Origin: Candidatus Limiplasma pullicola | Lineage (GTDB): Bacteria > Bacillota > Clostridia > Christensenellales > Aristaeellaceae | DNA: 64,000 bases | NCBI GenBank assembly: GCA_018710985.1 | Contig: DVIV01000045.1 | Span: 20,618-84,617, forward strand | Direction: 5' to 3' | In this document: one piece after another, positions 36,000 to 45,045 of the stretch | How positions within the stretch are numbered: the first letter of the stretch is position 1 | Layout: every line of letters starts with the position of its first letter | The notes under the pieces: generated by a model | Databases searched by the model: none | Told to the model about the DNA's origin: nothing | Seen by the model: only the letters and a program-made list of their open reading frames with translations | Made by a program: the position numbers and the translations under genes

Positions 36000-37738
36000 C
36001 GCGCGGCATGCCACAGGGCATAGGCCAGGAAGCCCGCGCAGGTGGCGAAGGCCGCGCCCGTTTCGCATGCTCCGGTATCCTCGTTGACGCTTTCGCAGGC
36101 CAGGCCGTTGTCCATGCGGGTGCGGGCCAGGTGCGCAAGCGCCGTATCCGCATGGCCGCAGAGCAGGCTGTTGCAGATGGACAGCACCCACGGATGCGGC
36201 GCGTGGCGGCAGCCGATTTCCGCGATGGGCCTGCCGGCGAAGGAGAGGGGGTACTCCTGCGAGCGGATGGTGCGCACGGTCTTTTGCCACACGGGGTCAT
36301 CCATGGCGCAAAAGCCGTAGTGCGGCAGAAGCTGCAGGCTGCCCGGCGGCTCGTCGTAGATGTCGAAGTGCCCCTGCAGGTCCGTGGACCAGACGAACTG
36401 GCCGTCCCTCACGCAATGGCGACAGACCGCCTCCCTGACCGCCTGCGCGCGGCGGGCCAGCTCCGGCCGCTCCAGCCAATCCGAAAGCAGCAGGAGCACG
36501 CGCCAGACCAGCACGTTGTCATAGGTGAGATAGGGATAGACGATCTCGTCGTCGGTGGGCTGCAAGAAGGTTTCGTAGAGCTCGATTTCGGGATGGCGCT
36601 TGCTTTCCAGCACCGAAAGGATGTGAAGAAGGCCGCTCTTCACGCACGGTTCCTGAAGCAGCGCCCGGTCGTTCGTGCGCGAAAGGTAACGCTCCAGCGC
36701 GATGACCGGCGCGCACAGCTCGTCCAGCTCAAAGCCCGGTTCCAGCAGCGTGCCGTCGATGTAGCGGCTGTGCTGGCCCACGTTTCGGATCTGCCGGGTG
36801 AACACGTGCACAAGGATCTCCCGCGCATAGGCTCCGTCCGTGAGCACAATCGCCGGAAAGCTCCACAAGAGGCTGTCGCGGTCCCAGTAGGCCGCCGAAA
36901 CATAGTAGCGCGGGCTGCGCGAGGTCATCAGGCACAGTTCCTCCGTGTCCAGCGCGCGGCCGCTGGCAAAGAAGAATGAGAAAAACAGGTTTTCATTGAG
37001 CATCTGCGAAAGAGCCGCGTCCCGCGTGGAAAGCATGCGCTTCCCCAGCCATTCCAGCGTCTCGCGCAGGCAGCGCGCATAGCCGAGGCGCAAAAGATGC
37101 TTGGCCGAGGTCGCCGCCGCCACCGTTTCCACGCCCACGCCGAAGATCAATTCCACGCACATGCGCTGTCCCGGCGCGAGCAGGACGCTGCGTCCCCCCT
37201 CAAAGGCCATGTCTCCCCAGATCCATTGAACGTCCGCCTCCGCGATGGGCGCAAAGGCGCACAGCGGCAGCCCCGCCACCTCCTGCATCACAAAGGCGGC
37301 ATTCCAGCCGCTGGCCTCCTGCGTGCGCCGGCCGTCCAGCACGATGGTTTCGTTGACCTCATGCAGCGTGCGCGTCCATTGCCCCCGCACGCCCAGCCAG
37401 ACATCCAACGGCGCGGCGCGGCGGTTTTCCGCCTCCAGGCGCACAAAGAAGGCCCGCTCGCCCAGCGGGCACAGATACGTCAGCGCCACGGTCATCCCCC
37501 GCGCCTCGCCCCGGGCCACAGGCACCCAGGCGTTTTCCCTGTGCCATTCCAGCGCCGGGGTCTGCTCCTCCCCATTGACGCGCCACACCGGCGCGATGAG
37601 CGGCTTGTCTCCGCCGCTCAGTTCCAAAAGCCCCTTTGCGCCCATGTGCAGCACCGTCAGCCCTTCGACGGCTCCCGTGTTCTCCGCGACGGCGGGCAAA
37701 GACAGATATTCGTTCCCCGTGACCTGATAGGCGGGCAT
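35996..37738 (-). CDS. Six-hairpin glycosidase-like protein
   Basis: A 580-residue protein. After an N-terminal beta-sandwich region (to about residue 220) comes an (alpha/alpha)6-barrel-like domain: SAAYWDRDSLLWSFPAI, GTLLEPGFELDELCAPV, YPYLTYDNVLVW and CESVNEDTGACETGAAFAT. The tryptophan/acid-rich motifs recall GH125, GH63 and GH15-type enzymes, but I cannot fix the family. No signal peptide, so it acts on imported oligosaccharide. ATG 37738 follows AGGAGG. It is the last gene of the alpha-glucoside operon, 83 nt after the binding-protein gene. Confidence 0.65.
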   Translation of the reverse strand: MPAYQVTGNEYLSLPAVAENTGAVEGLTVLHMGAKGLLELSGGDKPLIAPVWRVNGEEQTPALEWHRENAWVPVARGEARGMTVALTYLCPLGERAFFVRLEAENRRAAPLDVWLGVRGQWTRTLHEVNETIVLDGRRTQEASGWNAAFVMQEVAGLPLCAFAPIAEADVQWIWGDMAFEGGRSVLLAPGQRMCVELIFGVGVETVAAATSAKHLLRLGYARCLRETLEWLGKRMLSTRDAALSQMLNENLFFSFFFASGRALDTEELCLMTSRSPRYYVSAAYWDRDSLLWSFPAIVLTDGAYAREILVHVFTRQIRNVGQHSRYIDGTLLEPGFELDELCAPVIALERYLSRTNDRALLQEPCVKSGLLHILSVLESKRHPEIELYETFLQPTDDEIVYPYLTYDNVLVWRVLLLLSDWLERPELARRAQAVREAVCRHCVRDGQFVWSTDLQGHFDIYDEPPGSLQLLPHYGFCAMDDPVWQKTVRTIRSQEYPLSFAGRPIAEIGCRHAPHPWVLSICNSLLCGHADTALAHLARTRMDNGLACESVNEDTGACETGAAFATCAGFLAYALWHAAR

Positions 37739-37821
37739 ATGCTCTCCTCCTGTCGTTTCAAAAAGAAAGGGGAGGCGCATTGCGGGCGCGCCTCCCCCAA
37801 GCGGTTGCTTATGCTATTCGA

Positions 37822-39054
37822 TCACAGCAGGTCCGCTTCCTCCAACTGGGCCTGGATTTCGTCCAGTGCCTCCTGGGCGGTCATGTCGTTGGTTTCCAGC
37901 GTTCCCAGGACGTTGCCGATGATTTCGCTCACCGCGCCCTGCTCCAGCAGCGCGGGCGGCGCGACGGCGTAGTCCATGCTGTCAAACACGGCGGGCCGGT
38001 TGTCGGGCGGGGTCACGTCCAGGTACTGGGTCAGCTTGGTCTGGTCTGCGATGGTGGGCAGCTCCCAGCTGGCGTCCAGACGAAGCTGCACGATGTCGGG
38101 ATCGGAGCCCATGGCGTCCACGAAGCGCGCGGCGGCCTCCTGCTTGGTGCTTGCGGTCGATACGCAGTTGACGTTGGCAAAGAAGAAGGTGCTCTTGTCC
38201 TTGAAGCCGGGCTCCACGGTGATGTCCCAGTCAAAGTCGCACTGGTCGGTGAAGGTCTGGAAGCCCCAGATGCCGGTGACCAGCATGCCCAGCTTGCCCT
38301 CGCTGAACAGGTCCCAGTCGCCGCGGCCCGCCATGTCCTCGGCGTTGGGCATCACGCGGTCCTCGCCGCGCACGCGATTGAGCATGGCCTCCAGCACGGC
38401 CACGTTTTCGGGGGTGTTGACGGTGAAGGCGGTGTAGTCCTCATTGAGCAGGCTCCCGCCATTGCCCTTGACGGACTTGTAGAACTCGTTGTAGGAAACG
38501 GGCTGGTAGTAGCCCCAGATGTCGTCGCCCAGCGCCTTGATCTTCTCGGCCGCGGCCTGCGCCTCGGTCCAGGTCCAGGTGTCGTCCGGGTATTCAAGGC
38601 CCGCCTGGTCAAACAGCGCCTTGTTATAGAACAGCACGCAGGTGGAGAAGCTCATGGGCACGGCGTAGAGCTTGCCGTCCGAGCTCACGGCGGAGAGCGT
38701 GCCCTCGCTGTAGCTGGCGGGGTCCACCAGTCCGGTCAGGTCCGCGCACGCGCCGCGCAGCATGTAGGCCAGGAAGTTTTCCATGTTCATCTCGAACACG
38801 TCCGGCGCGTTGCCGCCGCCCACGGTGGTGGCCAGCTTGGTGAAGTAATCGTCATAGCCGGTCAGCTGCACGTCCACCTTGATATCGGGGTTCTTTTCCT
38901 CAAAGACTTCGACCATCTTTTTGAGCGTCTCCTCCTGCGCGCCGGAGGCGGAGAAGGTGGCGTAGGTGATGGTGACCGGCTCCTCGGCGAAGGCCGCGCC
39001 GGCAAGGGACAGCGCCACAGCAAGCGTCAGAAGAAGGGAAACGATTTTTTTCAT
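37822..39054 (-). CDS. ABC sugar transporter, extracellular solute-binding protein
   Basis: A 410-residue family-1 binding protein. Residues 1-~23 form a Sec signal peptide ending AGAAFAEE, with no lipobox cysteine visible. The mature part has the usual ITYATFSASGAQEETL start, NAPDVFEMNMENFLAY, FYNKALFDQAG and a C-terminal helical lobe. It would capture an alpha-linked oligosaccharide for the two permeases encoded just upstream. The missing lipobox is unusual for a Gram-positive binding protein; attachment could be through the permeases or another anchor. Confidence 0.87.
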   Translation of the reverse strand: MKKIVSLLLTLAVALSLAGAAFAEEPVTITYATFSASGAQEETLKKMVEVFEEKNPDIKVDVQLTGYDDYFTKLATTVGGGNAPDVFEMNMENFLAYMLRGACADLTGLVDPASYSEGTLSAVSSDGKLYAVPMSFSTCVLFYNKALFDQAGLEYPDDTWTWTEAQAAAEKIKALGDDIWGYYQPVSYNEFYKSVKGNGGSLLNEDYTAFTVNTPENVAVLEAMLNRVRGEDRVMPNAEDMAGRGDWDLFSEGKLGMLVTGIWGFQTFTDQCDFDWDITVEPGFKDKSTFFFANVNCVSTASTKQEAAARFVDAMGSDPDIVQLRLDASWELPTIADQTKLTQYLDVTPPDNRPAVFDSMDYAVAPPALLEQGAVSEIIGNVLGTLETNDMTAQEALDEIQAQLEEADLL

Positions 39055-39118
39055 GTAGGATACCTCCGTTCGTTTTCATTATTGCAAACGCGCCTTGGCG
39101 CGCCGGCGTACAGGGGGA

Positions 39119-39958
39119 TCATTTCAACCCGCCCAGGCTGATGCCCTGATCGACATACCGCTGCGTGGCCAGGTACACCGCCAGGATGGGCAGGATCGTG
39201 AGCACCGCGCCCGCCATGAGCACATGCTCGTTGTTTTTGTACATGCCCTTCATGTTGCCCATGACCACCTGCAGGGTCTGCTTGTCGGTGGAGGTGAGCA
39301 CGATGAGGGGCCAGAGGTAGCTGTTCCAGCTGCCCATGAAGGAGATGAGGGTGAGCGTGGCCAGCGTGGGCGTGACCATGGGCAGCATGATCTTCCAGAA
39401 CACACGGTAGAGGGACGCGCCGTCCAGGAAGGCCGATTCGAGGTAGGCGTCGTTCACGCCCAGCATGCTCTGGCGCATCAGAAACACGCTGAACGCCTTG
39501 CCCAGAAACGGCAGGATAAGCCCCGTATAGGTGTCCAACAGCCCCAGCGACCGCAGGATGATGTAGTTGGGCACCATGGTGACGGTGTTGGGAATCATCA
39601 TCGTGGCCAGGTAGATGCCAAACACCTTGCCAGATCCCTTGAAGGGGAGCTTGGCGAACACGAACGCCGCCATGGCCGAGGAGGCCACCTCCGCCACCGT
39701 GCAGCCCACGGCCAGCAGAAGGCTGTTGAGGCTGGCCCGCGCGAAGGAGAAGCCCTGCATGTTGAACACGCGCTCGTAGCCCTCCAGCGTGGGGCGCTCG
39801 GGAATCCAGCGGATGGGGATGGTGCGGATGGCCTCCTGCCCCTTGAAGGAGGAGGAGAGCATCCACAGGAACGGCAGAATCGTCACCAGCAGAATGACCG
39901 CCAGCATCAGGTAAAACAGCGTTCCGCGGACGAGCCGCATGCGGGAGGATTTACGCAT
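39119..39958 (-). CDS. ABC sugar transporter permease, MalG type
   Basis: A 279-residue permease with six membrane helices. The EAA loop that contacts the ATPase reads YLESAFLDGASLYRVFWKIM. It follows the MalF-type gene with an 8-bp overlap, so translation is coupled. No ATP-binding subunit gene exists in this operon, which points to a shared MsmX/MsmK-type ATPase encoded elsewhere. Confidence 0.9.
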   Translation of the reverse strand: MRKSSRMRLVRGTLFYLMLAVILLVTILPFLWMLSSSFKGQEAIRTIPIRWIPERPTLEGYERVFNMQGFSFARASLNSLLLAVGCTVAEVASSAMAAFVFAKLPFKGSGKVFGIYLATMMIPNTVTMVPNYIILRSLGLLDTYTGLILPFLGKAFSVFLMRQSMLGVNDAYLESAFLDGASLYRVFWKIMLPMVTPTLATLTLISFMGSWNSYLWPLIVLTSTDKQTLQVVMGNMKGMYKNNEHVLMAGAVLTILPILAVYLATQRYVDQGISLGGLK

Positions 39959-40844
39959 CGTAATTCACCCACCTTTTCTGCATCCAGAACTGCACGGCCG
40001 TGAACACCAGCAGCACCACAAACAGGATGCAGGCGTAGACGCTGGCCATGCCCATCTTGTACTGCACGAAAGCGTATTTGTAGATGCGCTCCAGAAACAC
40101 CGTGGTCGCGCCGCCGGGGCCGCCGTCGGTCATGATCAGCACGGAATCGAACACCTGCAGGCCGTAGATGATGTTGATGACGATGAGCAAAAACAGCGTG
40201 GGCGAGATGAGCGGCAGCGTGATGGAAAAGAACTTCCTTGCGCCGCTGGCGCCGTCCAGGTCGGCGGCCTCGTAGTAGCCGGGATCGATGGACTTGAGGG
40301 CGGCCAGCACCATCAGCGCGTAGTAGCCGGTGTCCTTCCACACGGAGGCCAGCACGATGCCGGGCATGGCCCATGTGGCGCTGGACAGCCAGGCCGGGCC
40401 CTGAATGCCCACCGCTGCCAGCAGCTGGTTGAGCAGGCCGTACTTGCCGCTGAGCACCCACTGCCACACCACCGCCGCCGCCACCCAGGAGGTGATGACC
40501 GGCGTGTAGCATACCGTGCGAAACAGGCCGTGGCCGCGAAAGGATTTGTTGAGGATTAGCGCCTCGCCCACGGAGGCAGCCATGATCAGCGGCAGGTACA
40601 GGCCCAGGTAGGTAAACGTGTGCGCCAGCACGCCGCGGAACTCGCGTCCCGTGAGGACGCGGACAAAGTTTTTCAGCCCCACAAGGGTCATGCTTTCCAT
40701 GGGTCTGAGCAGGTCGTAGTCCATGAGGCTGAAGAACAGCGACCCGGCGATGGGCAGGAGGCAGAAGCCGATGATGCCCACCAGAGAAGGCAGCAGAAAA
40801 ATCGCCGTGGCACGTCTCCGCCCCGCTTTGTCGGGTAGATACAT
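39951..40844 (-). CDS. ABC sugar transporter permease, MalF type
   Basis: A 297-residue permease with six membrane helices. The EAA loop is YYEAADLDGASGARKFFSI. ATG 40844 lies just 3 nt after the GH65 stop, with AGGAGG in the end of that gene, so import and phosphorolysis are translated together. Substrate is inferred from the GH65 and GH31 neighbours to be a short alpha-glucoside. Confidence 0.9.
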   Translation of the reverse strand: MYLPDKAGRRRATAIFLLPSLVGIIGFCLLPIAGSLFFSLMDYDLLRPMESMTLVGLKNFVRVLTGREFRGVLAHTFTYLGLYLPLIMAASVGEALILNKSFRGHGLFRTVCYTPVITSWVAAAVVWQWVLSGKYGLLNQLLAAVGIQGPAWLSSATWAMPGIVLASVWKDTGYYALMVLAALKSIDPGYYEAADLDGASGARKFFSITLPLISPTLFLLIVINIIYGLQVFDSVLIMTDGGPGGATTVFLERIYKYAFVQYKMGMASVYACILFVVLLVFTAVQFWMQKRWVNYDA

Positions 40845-40847
40845 TCC

Positions 40848-42824
40848 TCATTCCTCCTGTTCGATGCGTCCCTCTCCGCCCCTGACGGTCAGCCGCAGGC
40901 GCCGTCCCCGGTGATACACGCACAGGGACGCGCCGCGAATCTCCGGCGGCAGCCTGGGCGTGAGGCGAAGCTCCCCGCCGTCGCTCCACAGGCCCAGCGC
41001 GCCATAGACCAGCGCCTGCCAGCTCGCGCCCAGCGCAGCCATGTGGATGCCCTCGCGGCCGGTGTTGCCCAGCTCGTCGTTCAGGTCAAAGCACAGCGAG
41101 CGCTCGAAGTAGCGCCAGCCCTCCTTCTCAAGTCCCAGCCGGAAGGCCAGCAGCGCGTGAATGCCGAAGCTCAGCGAGCTGTCATGCACGGTGAGCGGCT
41201 CGTATCTCTCCCACACGGCGCGCTTTTCCCCGTCGCTGAAATCCTCCGGGAAGAGGACCATCAGCTGCACCAGGTCGGCCTGCTTGAGCGCGCGGTAGCG
41301 CTGCATGCGGTCAAAGCACACGCTCCTGTACAGCGGCTCGCCCTGCTCATGCCCAGATGGCAGGGGTTCCAGCCGGTCAAAGAGCTCATCCTGAAGGTAC
41401 AGGCTCCTTTGTGGGTCGTAGAGCAGGGCCACATGCTCCTCGAAGTGCTTGAATCGCCTGCGCTCCTCCCCTTCCAGGGCCGCGTGCCGCAGCGCCAGCC
41501 GAACGTTGTGCCGCGCCAGATAGTTGGTAAAGGTGTTGTTGATCGCCGCGCCGCAGTATTCGTCCGGGCCTTTCACAAAGAAGCTGGAATACTGGTTTTT
41601 CCCCGGCTCCCAGGTGAAGCGGCTGAGCCAGTAGCGCGCCGTTTCCTGATACATCTGCGAAAGCGCCCCGTCCAGCGAACCGTCGCCGGTGATCTCACGG
41701 TAGCGGTCCGCCGCGTAGGCCACGTCGGCGGTGACGTGCGTCTCGCACAGGCCGATGTCCCAGCTCTCGCACTGCTCGCCTCCATCCTCGCCGCTCATCC
41801 ACGGATACCGCGCGCCGCGGAGGTTCTGCCGCCGGGCCAGCGCGCGCGCCGCGTCCAGACGGTCCAGCCGGTAGCGCACGAGGTTTCGCGCGGCATCCGG
41901 CCTGTGCCAGCAGAAGAAGGGAAGCAAAAACACATCCGTGTCCCAAAAGACGTTGCCCTTGTAACGCCCGTGCGTCAGCCCCCGCGCGCCGATGGAGACC
42001 GCCGCGTCGTCCGGCGCGTTGGCGCACAGCATCTGAAAGATGTTGTAGCGCAGCGCCCCCTGAATGCGTTCCTCCGCCTCCAGGCGGATGTCGCAGTCCC
42101 GCCACAGGGCCTCCCACGCCGCGGCGTTTTCGGCCCAGGGGTCGCGTGCGTCTGGATTGGGCGCTTCGCCGTCCAACAGCACGCGCACCCGCTTTTCCAC
42201 CGTGAGGCGCTCGCCCGCATGCAGGCTGGCCCCCGTTTCCTCCGGTGCGTCGCAGAGGATGCGCAGCTCCCGTCCCGTATGGACCGCCCGCATGACCAGT
42301 TCCCGCCCGCTTTGGCGCACGGACTCCAGCAGGCGCACCGTCTGCGTTTCCTCCACCATCTGATCGTCGTGGACGGGCAGGTTGCACACCTGCGCATCCA
42401 TGGCGCTTTGCACCCGGACCTGCGCATCCGCAAGGGCCGTGAGCGTCAAGCGCACGCAGAGCAGCTGCCGGTCCGCCATGCTGGCCATGCGCTGCGTCTC
42501 CACGGCCACGGTCCTGCCGCGCCAGCGCTGGGTGAATACTCCCGTGCGCAGGTCCAGCTCCTGCGAAACCTCCGCCGGTTCCTCCTCCGCCACGCGCAGG
42601 CCCAGGGCGTCGGGCAGCTGCACCATATCCGTCACGCCGGGACGGATGGGCTCGAAGAACCCCGCGCGGAACACGGCATGATCGTACGGGCGGCGCTTGG
42701 GCGTCTGCAGGCTGAAGCCCCGCATGCCCAAATGCCCATTGCCCACCGCAAACAGCGACTCCGAATAATCGCTCACCGGGCCGTCCAGCGAAATGCGCCA
42801 TGGCTCAATGCGCACCTTGGCCAT
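40848..42824 (-). CDS. GH65 glycoside phosphorylase (alpha-diglucoside type)
   Basis: A 658-residue GH65 enzyme. The N-terminal beta-sandwich starts with SLFAVGNGHLGMRG. The catalytic barrel has KGNVFWDTDVFLLPFF (phosphate/substrate side), E422 as the general acid in KGPDEYCG, NNTFTNYLARHNV, and LKQADLVQLM. GH65 members phosphorolyse maltose, trehalose, kojibiose or nigerose to beta-glucose 1-phosphate; sequence by eye does not fix the linkage. Its start overlaps the GH31 stop by 20 nt. No signal peptide, so it is cytoplasmic, acting on imported disaccharide. Confidence 0.9.
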   Translation of the reverse strand: MAKVRIEPWRISLDGPVSDYSESLFAVGNGHLGMRGFSLQTPKRRPYDHAVFRAGFFEPIRPGVTDMVQLPDALGLRVAEEEPAEVSQELDLRTGVFTQRWRGRTVAVETQRMASMADRQLLCVRLTLTALADAQVRVQSAMDAQVCNLPVHDDQMVEETQTVRLLESVRQSGRELVMRAVHTGRELRILCDAPEETGASLHAGERLTVEKRVRVLLDGEAPNPDARDPWAENAAAWEALWRDCDIRLEAEERIQGALRYNIFQMLCANAPDDAAVSIGARGLTHGRYKGNVFWDTDVFLLPFFCWHRPDAARNLVRYRLDRLDAARALARRQNLRGARYPWMSGEDGGEQCESWDIGLCETHVTADVAYAADRYREITGDGSLDGALSQMYQETARYWLSRFTWEPGKNQYSSFFVKGPDEYCGAAINNTFTNYLARHNVRLALRHAALEGEERRRFKHFEEHVALLYDPQRSLYLQDELFDRLEPLPSGHEQGEPLYRSVCFDRMQRYRALKQADLVQLMVLFPEDFSDGEKRAVWERYEPLTVHDSSLSFGIHALLAFRLGLEKEGWRYFERSLCFDLNDELGNTGREGIHMAALGASWQALVYGALGLWSDGGELRLTPRLPPEIRGASLCVYHRGRRLRLTVRGGEGRIEQEE

Positions 42825-45045
42825 CGGTCCTCACCCTTTCGTATACGGGGATGCGCGCCAGCGGACATTCGGCATAGTGTTCCCTTCCGCCCGAAAGCGT
42901 CTCGCCGGTGAAGAAGTCGCGCCACGTGCCCGCCGGCAGCCATACGGCACGGCCCTTTGCGCCCGCCTCCACGATGGGCGCCACCAGCAATTCCCGCCCC
43001 AGCATGTATTCATCCTCACAATCCAGCGCCCGCGCGTCGTCCGGGAAATCCAGGCACAGGTGCGCCATCATCGGCCGACGGGCCGCGACACAGTGCGCCG
43101 CCTCCCGCACGAGGTAGGAACGCAGTTTGCGCCTGAGGCGGGCATAGGCGGCCGCAATCTCCATCAGCTCGGGCGCGTCCAGCTTCTCCGCCAGATTCCA
43201 GGGGCTTCGGTCGTTGTTGAAACCATCCTCGTGCGTGGCGTAGAACTGGCCGGAGCGCGGCTCGGCATGCCACTGCATCACGGGGCAGAAGCAGGCCATG
43301 GCGGTCGCGCGCAGGTAGAGCTCCGCCGTGGGCAGCTCGCCGGCAAATCCGCCGATGTCAAAGCCCCAGAACAGCACCCCCGACAGCCCCGCGCTCAGGC
43401 CCGCCGAAAGCTGCGCCTTTAGTTCCGGCCAGAGGCTGAGCTGGTCGCCCGCCCAGTGCAGGGGCCGCGTCTGCGCGCCGGTGAAGTCGGCGCGGCTGAA
43501 AGTGACGCCCGAAACCCCGTTTTCGCGCAAAAAGTCGTGATATGCGCCCACGTAGCGCGCCGGATAGCGGTTGTGCCCGCTCAGACCGTCCGTGCCGTCG
43601 TAAAGCCGCGCGTCCTCAGGAAAGAGGAACTCGCCGCCGTCGGTCTTGAAGCCCTCCACGCCCATGTCCAGCAGGTATTTGCGCCTGTCAAACCACCAGC
43701 GCACGGCCTCGGGGTTGGTGAAGTCCAAAAGCAGGCTGTTGTGGAACCAGTTTTCCGTGATGCGGTAGGGCGTGCCGTCCGCGTTTTTCACACAGTAACC
43801 GTTTTCGATGGCCTCGCGCTCATCCGCCTGAAGGGCCTCGCAGGGCGCGCCGTTCCATTCGTATTTGATGACCGGAATCTGCCACAGCACCAGGTGCAGC
43901 CCGCTCTCCCGGATGCGCCGCACGGTTGCGGCGGGGTCCCGCCAGCTTCCGTCCCCATTCCAGCGGTAGAAGGTCTGCTCGTCGCTCCACGCCTCCAACA
44001 CCATCACGTCGGCGGGATAGTCATGCGCCTTGAGCGCCGCGAGCTGCACTTCCACCTCGCGGTCGCAGTTCCAGCCGTTGGCGCTGATCCACAGGCCGAA
44101 GGCCCATTCCGGCGGCAGGACCGGCTCGCCCGTGCGTTCGATGAAGCGCCGGAGCAGCTGCGCGGGCGCGCCCAAGAACAGCCGGTCGCGGCAAAGCGTT
44201 TCCCCCCGCGTCTGCCGGGTGACGGACAGGCCGTCCGCAAAGTTCAGCTCCGCAGGGATGTCGCCCTCGCAATGCCAGCCAAGGCCCATCTCGGTCATGA
44301 AGAAGGGCATGGGCAGATAGGTCTGCTCCCCCTGGCGGGTGAACTTCTCCACCACGCGGCCATTGCTGCCGCCCCGGCGCTGGTTGACGCGGTTGAATCG
44401 CTCGCCCGTACCCCAGACGTACCGGGCCGGGAGCCGTCCCTCCAGCCGCAGGGACGCGACGACGCCCTCCGCCGTCTCACGCAGCACGTAGCGGTCGATG
44501 GACAAAACGGGTTTGCTTAAACGTTTCAGTTGGCAAAAAGGAGCCTGTTTTTCCATCGATAAGCAAAAATGTTCCCCTAGCGGCCACTCCGCCGCCTCGC
44601 GGGGCATGCCGCGGACAGGCCGGATGTGCGCCTCCATGCAAAGCGCGCCGTCCTCCTGCGAAAAGGTGACGGAGAAGCCGTCAAACACGGCATGCAGGCA
44701 GCCCTTCTCCTCCAGAATGGCGCGCGGCTGCGCCGCCTGCCGCTCCCGGAGCGGCTCAAAGGTGAAGGCAAGGCTTTCCCCGCGACGGGTTACGATGCGG
44801 TAGCGGACCTTTTGCCCCAGCGCAAAGCCGCCCAGCTCAAAATGATAGTGCCGGCCATCCGTGCTTTCGGGCGCGATTTCGCGTTCCGGACCTCCGTCCA
44901 CGCACAAAAGCAGCATGGGCCGTCCGTCGTCCGCATCCACGCGGCAGTCCACCCGGACCGATTCCCCGGCCAGCGGCGCGAAGGGATGGCGGGCGAAGCC
45001 GCAGTCCTCAAAGGGAACCAGCCCCTCCGGCAGGTGCTTGAGCAT
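42805..45045 (-). CDS. GH31 family alpha-glycosidase
   Basis: A 746-residue GH31 enzyme. D469 in GFKTDGGEF is the catalytic nucleophile and D534 in HWAGDQLSLW the acid/base; GLWISANGWNCD and FWGFDIGGF are family motifs. It cleaves terminal alpha-glucosides or alpha-xylosides; no signal peptide, so it works inside the cell. ATG 45045 overlaps the LacI stop by one base and has GGAGGG upstream. The codons for LKRLS at about residue 172-176 spell a second copy of the LacI-type operator (44516-44530), using a TTA leucine codon that is rare in this gene. Confidence 0.92.
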   Translation of the reverse strand: MLKHLPEGLVPFEDCGFARHPFAPLAGESVRVDCRVDADDGRPMLLLCVDGGPEREIAPESTDGRHYHFELGGFALGQKVRYRIVTRRGESLAFTFEPLRERQAAQPRAILEEKGCLHAVFDGFSVTFSQEDGALCMEAHIRPVRGMPREAAEWPLGEHFCLSMEKQAPFCQLKRLSKPVLSIDRYVLRETAEGVVASLRLEGRLPARYVWGTGERFNRVNQRRGGSNGRVVEKFTRQGEQTYLPMPFFMTEMGLGWHCEGDIPAELNFADGLSVTRQTRGETLCRDRLFLGAPAQLLRRFIERTGEPVLPPEWAFGLWISANGWNCDREVEVQLAALKAHDYPADVMVLEAWSDEQTFYRWNGDGSWRDPAATVRRIRESGLHLVLWQIPVIKYEWNGAPCEALQADEREAIENGYCVKNADGTPYRITENWFHNSLLLDFTNPEAVRWWFDRRKYLLDMGVEGFKTDGGEFLFPEDARLYDGTDGLSGHNRYPARYVGAYHDFLRENGVSGVTFSRADFTGAQTRPLHWAGDQLSLWPELKAQLSAGLSAGLSGVLFWGFDIGGFAGELPTAELYLRATAMACFCPVMQWHAEPRSGQFYATHEDGFNNDRSPWNLAEKLDAPELMEIAAAYARLRRKLRSYLVREAAHCVAARRPMMAHLCLDFPDDARALDCEDEYMLGRELLVAPIVEAGAKGRAVWLPAGTWRDFFTGETLSGGREHYAECPLARIPVYERVRTDGQGAH
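44516..44530. promoter_or_regulatory. Intragenic copy of the LacI-type operator
   Basis: CTTAAACGTTTCAGT is identical over 15 bp to the sequence downstream of the lacI promoter (46113-46127), 1.6 kb away. Palindromic centre AAACGTTT with a CpG axis is typical of LacI-family sites. Two matching sites fit repression by DNA looping. Confidence 0.6.

Noticed and set aside
37822..39054. Lipoprotein assignment for the ABC binding proteins
   Set aside because: Neither binding protein shows an L-x-x-C lipobox after its signal peptide.
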